From contig NC_135241.1 in assembly GCF_947623445.1 (NCBI RefSeq), forward strand, positions 20,214,501-20,278,500: a DNA stretch of 64,000 nucleotides, written 5' to 3'. How positions within the stretch are numbered: the first letter of the stretch is position 1; every line of letters starts with the position of its first letter. The position numbers and the translations under genes were made by a program. Shown here one piece after another: positions 1-11,461 of this stretch. The DNA comes from Clavelina lepadiformis (taxonomy: Eukaryota; Chordata; Ascidiacea; Aplousobranchia; Clavelinidae). The notes below the pieces were generated by a model that searched no databases, had not been told where the DNA came from, and was given only the letters and a program-made list of their open reading frames with translations.

Positions 1-288
1 ATTTGCAACACACAAGTACGCACGACAATGCTGCAAAACCGCCAAACAGCAACAACTGTGGGCAAAATGATAACAAAATTGCTTTGTTTTCGAAATGTCA
101 AACTTAATGAGGTTTAACTATTTTCCTATATCAATATACTGTACTTCAATATTATATGCTGCAGAGTCAACTCCTAATTGAATTGTTGGCTTTGCCGCAC
201 AACAGTATATCCAACACAAAGTTTCACCCACAAATTATAGTACAGTATATACGTTGCATAAACACAACACATTTTGTATATGGCAGCC

Positions 289-3200
289 TTAAAGTTTTGC
301 ACTTGCAGCATGTATCGCAGTTGTCCGCCCTGTAAGAGCGGTAATAGTAGTAGGTGCAGTAACGGGTTGCGCATTTGTGCAGCGGCTTCTAACAAAGGGA
401 AGACGGGTAAAGACGCTTCCCAAAAATATTCTTGTCTCCTTTCGCATTTTGCTGAAAAGCAAAGTTTTTTTGAAAAAGATGTTAACATGTTCGTTATTGC
501 TTGTTACGTCATTCGTTAAGGTTATGTATTACAACATATGCGTGCAAAGGAAGACGGAGCAAAACACGCCTTTTTATTTTAAATTGTTATATTTCAAATT
601 CTATCTTTAATAAAATCACACATTCAGTATATACGGTATGAAGTGTCACTGCTGTATGCCTTTAGACAAAATGATCGATACACTTCGTAAAGCATCGCTT
701 AGAAAAACACTTCAGCACATTTTCTAAATCTTTTATCCCTATCAATTTTGCCCCACTTGCTTATATGACCGTTTTTCGGCAACTTGGAATGAATCAATAT
801 AATGCAAATTAAAAAGAATTACTTAACTTAGAATAATATTACAAGCTGGAAAGGTAGCCTACCAACTAATGCTTGTTCTGACAAGTTAAATAAGTGAATA
901 AGTTTTTAACAAAATGGCCTAGACCAGCGACACTATTTTTGTGGCCAGTAAAGTTTTACGCCAGCAATGTAATAAACGCTTAGGTCGATTTATTGGCGAG
1001 ACGAAAGCATGTGTGTGACAGTCGTATGTCTAATACAAACTGTTACGCCAAAAAATGTAGTTACGGTTTTGTGAAAAAGTAAGGATGTCTGTTTTGCCGC
1101 GTAAGGTCCTTTTTACCACGCTTTTCTCGCTTGTCCAGTGCAGATGCAGCAAATACTGTTTACAGCTGTAGAGAGTTGAAAGTAAACTTTACCTTGAAGC
1201 AATGTTGTAAAGCACTGGATTGAGACATTCGCTCAGTCGCAAGCATATCCGTGCTGACATTGCAAACCACCACCTCTTTCTGTAACTAAACCCTGGATCC
1301 CCATGACTTGGCCCGAGGGCAGTATATGCGTAAAAAGCTAGATGAAAAAAAATGTTCATAAAAACTTTGAGCAAATAGCGCAACGCGAATAACGAAAGAA
1401 ATTTTTTAGTTTTAGTTTTACCCGTATTCGGAAGATAACCAAACGCAAATGATCCCACAATCAAGAAAGTTTGCATGATAGCAAGACTTTCTTTCTTTCG
1501 CCTGCTTTGTTCAGGATCGAATTTTGTTTGAGCTCGGGATTGCATGGCAGTGCTTCGATCTGTCATAAAAAAGAAAAATATGGCTACTTTCTGCAGAACT
1601 GAACACAAATCTTCTCAATTACACTAACAAGATAATTGTGCTTATGAGGTTGTTGTCTCAGCACCAATAACTAACTGCATGACACAGCACATTATTAGGC
1701 CTATAGCAAAGTTGTACAGAAATCTACATTATAGTTAGGCCTATTCGGTATAATCGGCTATTTTGAAGATTAAGCGATATATCAGTATTTTCATTTATTA
1801 TAACCAATTTTAATAAACGATATGCCATTTATAACATTAATATAACATAAAAACTGTCATAACAAACGGAACACCCAATTAGCCGATTTGCTTGTAACTT
1901 TGTATTCGTTCAATAGCCTACAACTATGTTAGTCTTACTTTTACTTCGTTGTTTTCTACGGTTTCGCAGTGAAATTGCTATACCGACTGAGAAAATAACT
2001 ATGAGCACCATGGGTATGTGGTAGAAAAATAGATAACCCACTGTAGTAAATAACTGCATTCCGTCGTAGCTGCACAATATGTTAAAAAGTTAAACAACGT
2101 AATAGTTAAACTTCACTTTAATCTAAGTAAATCCGTAAAAGTAACTTGCATGGTTGCATTTGCAGATTTCATGGTTTACTTTTAATCCAATTACCCAGCG
2201 CGTGAGCGCAACATGGGCTTGTGAATTTTGTGTAAGCTCGTACCTATTATACGAAACGTGGCATATCCGTCGACTTGGTCCCATTTGTTCCACATTTGCC
2301 CAGATGAGAAAAGGTAGACTTCCGCCGCAGAAAGCAATCAACCACAAAGCGAAAATGACAACCTTTTTTATAAAAAGTCTTTCGGTTTGGAACATTTAAA
2401 GAAATAAAACATCTGTCACGAAGTTGAACTTAACTGTTTTGTTTAAGCACCTTTGTCTGCTTTATCGTTACTTTCCGAAACTGATGAGGAAACTGAATTG
2501 ATATGAAGCGGAGAAGAGACAAAAAGACAATGTGAAGTGACGTCGCCACCGATGGTCCATTTTCAACCGCTCTCTGAATCTGTAGCAAAACAAAAGTCAC
2601 GTTTTAGAAACCGTTCGGAAAAAATTCAGTGTTTTAACCAATAATCTCTTTTTCACTTTAGGCTGCCATAACATAGGATACTATTAAGCACAACCCACAG
2701 GTCCCGAACAACGCCGCTAAATTTATCTTGCGGCTTTATGTTAAACATAGGCTTTAAACATCGAGATGATACCTTGCACACGAAATTTGGCAAAATCCAC
2801 TTTATACTGCCGGTGGTTCTTCGATATACGAAAAGCGGATCAGCAATGGCGGATATCAGGTCAGACGCACTCAGGCTCAAAATGATGTAGTTGAAGAGCG
2901 TCCTGTGTTCATAAATACCAAATTGTTAATCGTTACCTGTTTTGGAAGCTGTGTCCATTTAGCTGCGTCAGTAGTTTCAATTACATACTTTAAGCTGGGA
3001 GAACGACTGATGATTATAATCACTACGATGTTTGCCGTAAATCCAATAATGTCCAACGAGTAAAATAAAATGGAAACGCCCAAAGCTTCAACAGGGTAAA
3101 ACAGAAATAAAACTCTGAAATGAACAAATAAAATACTTTTGAAGATGATGCTTAAAATTATATGCTTTTAACTTAATACACGTGGATCTATGGCATTATG

Positions 3201-3797
3201 AGAGTGGTATATGAGTTAAACAAATTATGTCAACTTAATAAGTTTATTTTTAAGAAAATCCATAGGAGAAACGAAGAAGCCGTTTCTGCATGGTAAATCT
3301 AAGTAATGCTTTACAGAAGCTATCGAGGTTGTAGTAAAACTAAGGAATCTCGCCTGGTTTCAAATGCAACTAGTAGAAAATAAAAATGTTTTTTCAGAAA
3401 CGTCAGAGTTATATGAACTCATTTTTATTTCATCTTTCAAGAAACAAGCCAATTTGGCAGCATTTCACTTAATTTCAGAGCAAAGTTTGCTTTAAAACAA
3501 ATTTATAGTTGGATGAATATTTTGAAACTTTTAGAAATATTTCTTATGTCAAAAGATATAGGACACTAAAGGCTTCTTTGCAACAAGCTATAACCCAAGT
3601 TTTTTTAAAACAGTGACTGTACAGTATGTCTCCATATTGCTTAGTGTATGTAACACGTCAACCTTTTATACCTATTACTGTAAGCAAGGGATCAAAATCA
3701 AAAAAGTTGTAGTTTAAAGAACCTTAAACTCTTTAATACTGAATAAGTACCCTTTCTTTGGAGCCAACGTTGAAAAATTCGCCGTCTCGGTTGTCAT
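289..3797 (-). CDS. Class A (rhodopsin-like) G protein-coupled receptor, nine coding exons
   Basis: Seven-helix receptor of the plasma membrane; ligand unknown. Exons in transcript order: 3797-3751, 3114-2989, 2902-2773, 2579-2472, 2362-2244, 2069-1945, 1559-1422, 1337-1193 and 451-289. Together they give 1101 nt, 366 aa plus stop, with all splice phases compatible. Residue 7 starts an N-glycosylation site (NFS). TM1 carries N44 (N1.50) and TM2 carries D72 (D2.50). C100 and C171 are placed for the usual TM3-ECL2 disulfide, and TM5 has P196 (P5.50). The NPxxY motif is NPVLY at 304-308, followed by a basic, amphipathic helix-8-like tail. Two motifs are degenerate: DRY is LRF (124-126; R3.50 is kept, 25 residues after C100), and CWxP of TM6 reads GYLP. 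The acceptor of the TM4 exon (AAAAAG before GTTGTC) is poor, but the pseudogene copy supports it. The subfamily is unrecognised; a lineage-specific receptor is likely. Confidence 0.82.
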
Positions 3798-5684
3798 TGT
3801 GTTATCCACGACTTCTAGTTATTGTACTCACTTTATGGCGAAGATGGTTTTGCCAAGTTTTTATTCGTATAACTCTACAGTAGTAATTGATGAAGTTTCT
3901 CATAAAGGCTCGTTGTAAGTATTTTTTCGCTATACTATACTTTACAATACCTTAAGTACCTTATAATACCAATACCTTACAATAACTTTAGTAACTTATA
4001 ATACCAATTTAACACCGTTTACTTTATACCAAGATGCATACACAGTACATGTATTTAATAAGGGTCGACTCGGACGGCATCACAAGGCTATCGATAAAGT
4101 CTGACAACTATAATGTTAAGCCTCCATAGGTTAATTCTGCACAAAATGACATAAACCTATTTCGGTTTGAAACATTAACATCATATTAACATGATGAAAG
4201 TCAACTTAACCTTCTTCATACGTCAGAGTTTCTTTGACATTTGAAAAGACAAAGCATTGCCGAGTCTGGTGATCAAGTTTTGCTCCAATATTGTTTTAAA
4301 TAACCAGACCTGCTCGCATTTTTGTAAAATATGCATTTCCGATTTGAGCTTTTGATGTATGGCATTGCTGCCATATCACAAAAATCTATCTGGTATGATG
4401 GCCACGTCGCTTCTAATTTATTGGCAAAAAACATTTTTTACTAAGAAATTAAATCCCGTTCCGGCAGTTGAACAACCAAATATTACTTCTAAGTAGTAAA
4501 GCAAGTACCTATTTTCGATTATAATAACCGACAGAATTTTGGCTTGATTATAAAGCCTTCCTAAACTCTCTTTAAAAGTTTAAAAATTTTGGCCCCTCGG
4601 GATACACAGACAAAAAAGTTGCCGTCTATACAATTTTTATATCTATACCATACGAATATCTCTGACACGGCTTAACAAATACATAATAGAATTTTCAATA
4701 TACCGTAAAAAAACCTGTGTCTATTATATGGCAACAAAATTTTTGCTGCTGTATATTTCACTGAAAAAATCGCATTATGATGTTAAATCTCATCTTTTAA
4801 CTTGAAAAGTTATCATTATTATCATTAGATATTATTGGTTATTATTATTATTACACAAACTAAAACTTAACACAATTCTATTTATATCACAGTCTAAATC
4901 AAAAACAAATATAATTTTACTTTAAAATTGCCAAACTCTAAGCATTGCGATTTTTCTCCTTATACAAAGAAACCTCAACATTTATCTAACGCCTGACTAC
5001 GTGCTGGGCTTTCGGGAAAGTAACCACTTCTAATATAAACTATGAAACGTGTTATTATTGAACCTTGTAATTAATAAAATTAAATCCAAATTAAATACCT
5101 TACCATAAAGTTTTACTTTATAAGAAAGAAACTTAAATTTAACCTCCTAAATCTAACTTCAATTAACTCCTAAATAGCGAAAATCAACAATTTGCATACC
5201 TGTTCCCTAATCTGGCAGCCTATCTAACAACGAGCTGCATGACCTTGTACTTACAGTGAAAAACAGTATAGCCACTTTCTAAATCCGGTGCCCTAGGCAT
5301 GAACAGACAAATTTGTAATTTAATTTTTAATCTTGCACATTAATTTTAGGTTTGTTCCATAACTGTCCACAGCTATATGCGTGCTGACTCCCATATAGCA
5401 CACAAGGTATATGTGCCTTTGTAAAACAAAGTGAATGCTAGAAAATGTACAGGGGAGACCGGGACTTAAGCTGTTACATTTTTTGCATTTTCCGTTATTG
5501 TGCTTTTATGCCATGCGAGAACAGATCATATTATTGCAGTTGTAGAAACAGTATTGATCAATCTTTAATCCTAGATGAATAACTTTTTTATCAAACATCG
5601 TAGATTTTCAGAAATCCGACATCTAACGCTAACATCTTGCCCAAAAACAGGCTATGTCATCAATAATTATCACATTGGCATTGA
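3798..5684. other. Intergenic, no gene seen
   Basis: This stretch is AT-rich and holds the upstream flank of the GPCR. I see no exon-like segment with domain similarity and no clear repeat structure. Short runs of CTTATAATACC-type repeats occur near 3940-4000. Confidence 0.5.
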
Positions 5685-6958
5685 CAGTGGTGGTCAGTAA
5701 TGAAGTAGTCGTACTTAAGTAGATTTCTTCTAATTTGGCTACTTACTTAAATTTTTTGTTTACGGGTACTTTTACTTTTACTTAAGTTGTCTTTAGTCCA
5801 AAGTAAAGTACTTGAGTAGGTTATACTGATATGTATGTTTTTTAAAAGTTTACTTTATTTTTATATTGAGACGACCATATTTTCTTTGTTAACAGGGACT
5901 CGCATCTGTCTACCTATTTTCAGACGGGAGCGAACTCAGCTAAGAAATCTTTAGGCATCAGCCAACTTAATACAGACAATCATTAATAATATCATGTATA
6001 TTATTATTATTACAGACAAAGCTTATAATTACAGGTTAACAGTAAGATATATTGAGCTCAAACAACGTCTCAACTAATTCTTAACAGACATCTAGAACGA
6101 TTACATTCAGCATGCAATGATCAAGTTCAATAACTATAGAGGTTGTAGGATGTCCACTATAACACTCGACTAGTTCTTTTCTTGACCTCAGAAACTCATA
6201 CTTTTTGAGGTGAGAAACGGTTACATATATACACGTTGGCAGATAACAAAGAAACCAATAACTAAATACAACAAATATAAATTGCACACAGAAAGTGTCA
6301 TTGAAGTGTCAATCTTATACACTTTGCCGTTTAGCCAATGGGGATGAAGTAAATAAGTTTATTTACTCTTCTATAAGTTGCGCATTGATTGTTATCTTCA
6401 TGATAGATTATTGTTTCTCTGAGTTTTCTTCATAAGTCACAAACGGCATCAAAAGTTATCAGTACACAGTCATAAAATCTTTGAAGCATTACGTCATCTT
6501 TTGAGTCTGACGTCACTTTTATGGCAAAAAGAAACTGTGCCAATCTCTACCAAATGCTGAAGTGGAAAGTTTTTATTTCGAAGATAATTTGCAGTAATTT
6601 TCATTTGCAGTCACATCTGCACAAAGCGATTCTATAGCGTCTGCAACTTCATTTTCACGTATTTCATGTAACAATGCTTTGACAAAGGTCAAACGTATGT
6701 CTGAAACTATTTTGCTTCATAAAATTGTGCATTTTCCTGCAGCTGTATTGCTTTTAGCAAGATCATGGTAATTTGTGCTTTTACAACCTCATATTTTAGA
6801 TCAATAACTACTTCTTACTTGAGTAGTTTAAAATGTGCTATTTTCTACTCCATACTTGAATAGTTTTGAACAACAATACTTCTACCTGTAGTGGAGTAGA
6901 TTTTTTCGTGAGTGGCAATCCTTCTACTTAACTTATGTGGTTACTTCTACCACCACTG
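5685..6958. mobile_element. Non-autonomous Tol2-like hAT DNA transposon
   Basis: Both ends start with CAGTGGTGGT: the left end at 5685 and, inverted, the right end at 6958. The flanking octamers are GGCATTGA (5677-5684) and GCCATCGA (6959-6966), which agree at 6 of 8 bases, as expected for an aged 8-bp hAT target duplication. The subterminal regions are packed with ACTTAAGTA/TACTTGAGTA-type motifs in both orientations, the pattern seen at the ends of Tol2-group elements. At 1274 bp with no transposase ORF it is non-autonomous. It sits between the GPCR gene and its pseudogene copy. Confidence 0.75.
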
Positions 6959-6966
6959 GCCATCGA

Positions 6967-8000
6967 TGAGCCTCAGACAAGTTGCCATGCACACCAACTG
7001 CTTACATGAAAAACATTTACAGAAGCTTTTTTGTCTTGTTTGATTTTGGTGTTTTAAAACAAACTGTATGCTAGAGAGCATTTTGTCCAGCAAATGTTAA
7101 AAACTTTTCTCGTTGTAATTGGATCCTTTTTGTCTATTTCGCTGTTGCTGTTAAAAATGCAACATTTGATGGTCTGTGATTTGATGTTTAAAAGATTTTG
7201 TTTAAAACATTTCAGTTTATTTTTTTTATACATTTTATTTTTCAGTTTATTGATTTTATTTTTTCTCATTTTTAAACCGAAAACTTCCACATCAGTTTTG
7301 TCTTTATCAGTTTTAATCAGAAAGAAATCCGTTCAAACACTTGTAGCGTTTTTATTACTTAATGGCTTACCCTGAGAAAAGAAACTTTGTTCAAAACTTT
7401 TAATATAGCTTAAATACGTAGCTAATGTGAGAGCTTTCAGTTGGTTATGTTCTCGTTTGGTTGCATTATGTGAGAAACGTTAGACAGCGTTACCGTTAAA
7501 GTGAACCGGGCAGCATGAATATTATGCCAACGGTCAAAACTAAGAATAAAAGCTTGGCGAAGTGATATAAATCTGGTTCGCACAGAATTTTTAAATATAT
7601 CGTCGTAAGTCTTTTGTGTTTCTTGTATATTGTGTCGCTCTGATGAAAGACAGAAGTAGGCTATGTTTCAAACTGATTATAGCGTTGGTATATAATTATA
7701 GAAGCACGTGTGCTCTTGCGTTGATGTTGCAAGTTACCAACATCTAAATATGTTTGTGAAAGACAGTGAGCTTGCAGGAATTTAAAATCTCCAAATTTGT
7801 TGAAGATGACAAGAAATAAAACAAAAAGATGATTTTATTACTGCACCTTACCATACGCTACCGAACGTGAACACAACAAACTTTATTAATCAATACTTCA
7901 AAATTTTGTAGTTATCGCAATTATTGTCATTGAGTTTGGGCGCGCTGTAAAAGTAATTTCGATGGCAGAAGCATGTTGCTGAACAGCGCAGCAACCGCTG
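6967..8000. other. Intergenic, no gene seen
   Basis: The region is T-rich. The open frames at 7054-7375 are low-complexity Leu/Phe/Lys-rich translations of the AT-rich sequence and look non-coding. Confidence 0.5.
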
Positions 8001-8019
8001 ACAGAGCGGAGGCGGTTGG

Positions 8020-10270
8020 TAACGAAAAATCCTCCCTCCCAAAAATAGTCCGGTTTTCTTTCTCATTTTGCTGTGAATTTCAACTTTTTGTTGGAAAAAA
8101 TGTTAATTTGGTCATTATTGCTTGAATAATATACATTTATTCGTTAATCAACTTATGTTTATGCATAACAAATGGAAAGCAGTTTATTATAAAACCATTA
8201 GAAAAATTATTTAGCAGCTTTATAAACTTTTTGGTATAGAGTTATAGACTATATTTGCACTTGCAAGTATATGAATATCATTTCATGAAACCACACTTAC
8301 CTTGATGCAATGTTATAAAATATCGGATTGAGACATTCATTCAGGCGTAAACACACTCGTGCTGGCACCGCAAACAACCAACACATTCCCCAAGTATGTG
8401 TGGTAACATCCGGCTGGTGCGCAATAAATGCGTAGTATCCTATGAAGAAAAAACTTTTTACGGATAAGTTTTTGAAAGTTTTATTTAATTTTGACCTATA
8501 TTCGGCAAATAACTAAATACAAATGATCCCACAATGAAAAATTTTGCATGATGGTATGACTTTCTTTTTTCTGTCTGTTTTGTTCAGGATCGACTTTTGA
8601 TTGAGCTCGGGATGGAAATCTGTCGGGCTATATGTGAGAAAATAGCAAAAATTACCTAAAAGCATTTTATTTGTTGAGAACTAGGCTAAATAATATTTTA
8701 CAACATTTTTTTAAATTCTACCGACAAACAAATTCTGTTCCAATACATGTCTATACAAGGTGTTTCTTTGGTACAAAATGAAAACTTACTTTAAATTTGT
8801 TGTTTTCTATGGTTTCGCAATGAAACTGCGATGCCCCTCGAAAATAAGAATATGAGTACCGTTTGGATGTCGTAGAAGAACAAGTATCCAATAGTTTTGT
8901 ACCACTGACAACTACTCAAACTGTATACAATGGTGTCAAAAGGTTAGATCTAACCACCATTCTCATTATAGGCTTATTCGCATCCTTTAACTGAAAACAG
9001 AAATTACTGTAAAATCTGCTGATGGACCTGTAACACTAATTAAACCACTTTTGAACTACTTTGTCCAGAAAAAGCATACCCGACTTGGTCCTTATACTTG
9101 GTTCACATGTGACGAAATTATAAAAGGGAAGCTTACTCTGCAGAATGAGATCAACCACTAGATGAAAATAACAATCTGGTTTTAGAAAAGTTAGGAACTT
9201 TAAAGGATTTAACCAGGAAGTTAAAATTAAATTATGTTTGTTTTACAACCTTTGTATGCCTCAAAGACACTCTTCTAAACTGATGAGGAAACTGAATTGA
9301 TATGAAGCGGAGGAGAGACAAAAAGACAATGTGAAGTGACGTAGCCACAGATGGGCCATTTTAGCGGTTCTTTGAAGCTGTGACAAAAACAGAAAAAAGT
9401 ATCAATGGTCCCTTAAAGTAGTAATAGGATATATAAGTTAGATTCTATCTTGTACCTCCTCAAAGAAGATTTTGTTTGTTGTCGGCGTTTTTATTTTATT
9501 TTCTGTTATATTTATGTTTCCTGGGTCTGTAAATTCTTTAAACAGTTACAAACAGATCTAGTTGAAATTTTTAAAACTGGTGTTAGAAATAGAACAAAGA
9601 CGTATCGCTAGGTTTTCGAAGGAATATCAGTCTCCGTCTGGGCCCATCATTTTGAAACATTCCTTATCATTGTGATATAGTGCTATTCTTAACATTTTAA
9701 TTCCCTTATCATACAAAACTATTTGAACATTAAATTGTATAAGAGACAGGAATTGGACCATAATAGTAATCATTTATTTTTTGTGATGGCTTATTGACAA
9801 GTTGCCTTGGAAAATGTCTGCACGATTTAAGTGCTTTTCAAGTTTAATATTTTAATTAATTAAATTCCTATGGTAAACATATAATATTAAAGACAGACAA
9901 AAACTTACAAGTCATCGCTTAAATCTGCTCATGTAAATAAAATAAAAGTGGAATAAAATAAAATAACACCTTGCACAGGAAAGCGGGCAAGTTTCAATTA
10001 ACAGCGTTAGTAGTGTGATATATGTAAAGTGGACCAGTGATCGCAGAGATCAGGCCAGATGCACTCAGGCTCAAAATGATGTAGTTAAAGATCGACCTGA
10101 GTTCATGAACAAGTCAGATTAAATAATTCCGAATCCCAAAGTTACCTTGATAAAGATATATTTAATTTTACTCGCGAGAGGAGCGATAAATGACAATAAT
10201 CGTAACGATGTTTGCGAAAAAATCCAAATATGTCCAAGCTGTGCAGTAGGATGGAAAAACTCAAAGCCTC
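8020..10270 (-). pseudogene. Decayed tandem duplicate of the upstream GPCR gene
   Basis: Segments matching successive exons of the GPCR at 289-3797 occur in the same order and orientation. The tail exon region lies near 8030-8080, TM7 about 8304-8440, TM6 about 8508-8620, TM5 about 8790-8930, TM4 about 9110-9175, TM3 about 9270-9375, TM2 about 9975-10100 and TM1 about 10160-10270. The TM7 exon is still open and has NPIFYN and good splice sites (acceptor TTCATAG, donor GTAAGT). Elsewhere it is broken. A TGA (9994-9996) replaces the TGG codon after TM2, a TAG (9158-9160) lies at the start of TM4, a 1-bp deletion near 8535-8545 shifts TM6, and the TM1 frame is also shifted. I did not find a counterpart of the first coding exon. 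Confidence 0.8.
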
Positions 10271-11461
10271 ATGACTGGAAAAGTGCCATGACAAACTGAA
10301 TCCACATAGATTACAGTGTGGTTAGTCTTTGTTATATGAGTGCGGATAAATTATGCTGACTGCAACTTTGCTTTCTCAGGTATTACTTCATCTATAGCTG
10401 CACAATTTACTCTGCGCGCTATATCGGCCTATTCCTATACAGGTATAACCTATTCAAACATGCGTTATATTCTTTGAATACGAAGTTTGATTCTCGGAGG
10501 ACGATCCGCGCTTGTTCTTTGGGACCTAAGTTGTGAAATTCACCAAGTCAGTGACCATTGCGTTGCACTTGACGCAGATACATCTATGCGACGAGGTAGT
10601 GTGGGCAACTCTATATCTTCTATTCTCACGTGATTATAGAATTAATTATACATGAAAACTCACCTTACAAGATTGTTTTTTAAAAAATTACCTCCGTAGG
10701 AACGTTTGCTCATACATCACTAATCTCCGTTTTTCCACGGAGCTCATTTATCCGTATTAAGCGTAGACAAATTGATCTTTTCCTATTTCGTTCCCAAATG
10801 GAGCGAAAAAATTCAGTTTAATTTTGTTGTTAACTTTCCATAATGTAACTAACCACATACAATGGCATGGAGCCACATGTCGATGGAGACTTGATACTTT
10901 CGGCGGCAACCACGGTGTTGTGCCCTGAAAAATAATTTGTTGTGTAGTAACTCCTACCTGGTTTAGTTGGGGCGTGATTCCAAAGGAACCACCAAGACTG
11001 CAGCATGTTTTAACGGTGCACACTTTTGAGAGTGTATTACACGGAAAACACGTCACACAATCACAACGATACGCCATTTAAGAGTTACTAGGTAACAAAT
11101 CAAGCAATCAGGATTACATTACACACTGCGATTTTAGCAATACAGTATAAGCAGGCATCCTGCAAAATTAAGGTTTTGATTAATTCAAAATTTTCTAATA
11201 AATATGCAAAGGTTATGAGAACCTACAGGTTAAATCGTTATGAAGCAAATTACAAAATTTGGATTCTGTGCAGATGAACAGCACGCGCGAGAAGAGAATG
11301 TTTAAGTAAGCACAAATTCATGATTAATTTGAACCTTGCATAAGGTTTACAGTGAACAAATTTCAAGAAAAACAACTATTTCAACAGTGATCGCGGTGGG
11401 AAAGAGTTCGTCTGCCAACGCCGTCTGGCAGTGCGTGAGAAGCCGCTATATAAGAAATGTT
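10271..11461. other. Intergenic / 3' flank of Suv4-20h, no gene seen
   Basis: A 106-codon open frame on the minus strand (10757-11077) has no recognisable domain. Part of this interval probably serves as 3' UTR of the methyltransferase gene ending at 11462; no canonical AATAAA was located with confidence. Confidence 0.4.

Noticed and set aside
10757..11077. 106-codon minus-strand frame
   Set aside because: No recognised domain, no splice context; Cys/Thr/Val-rich translation looks incidental.
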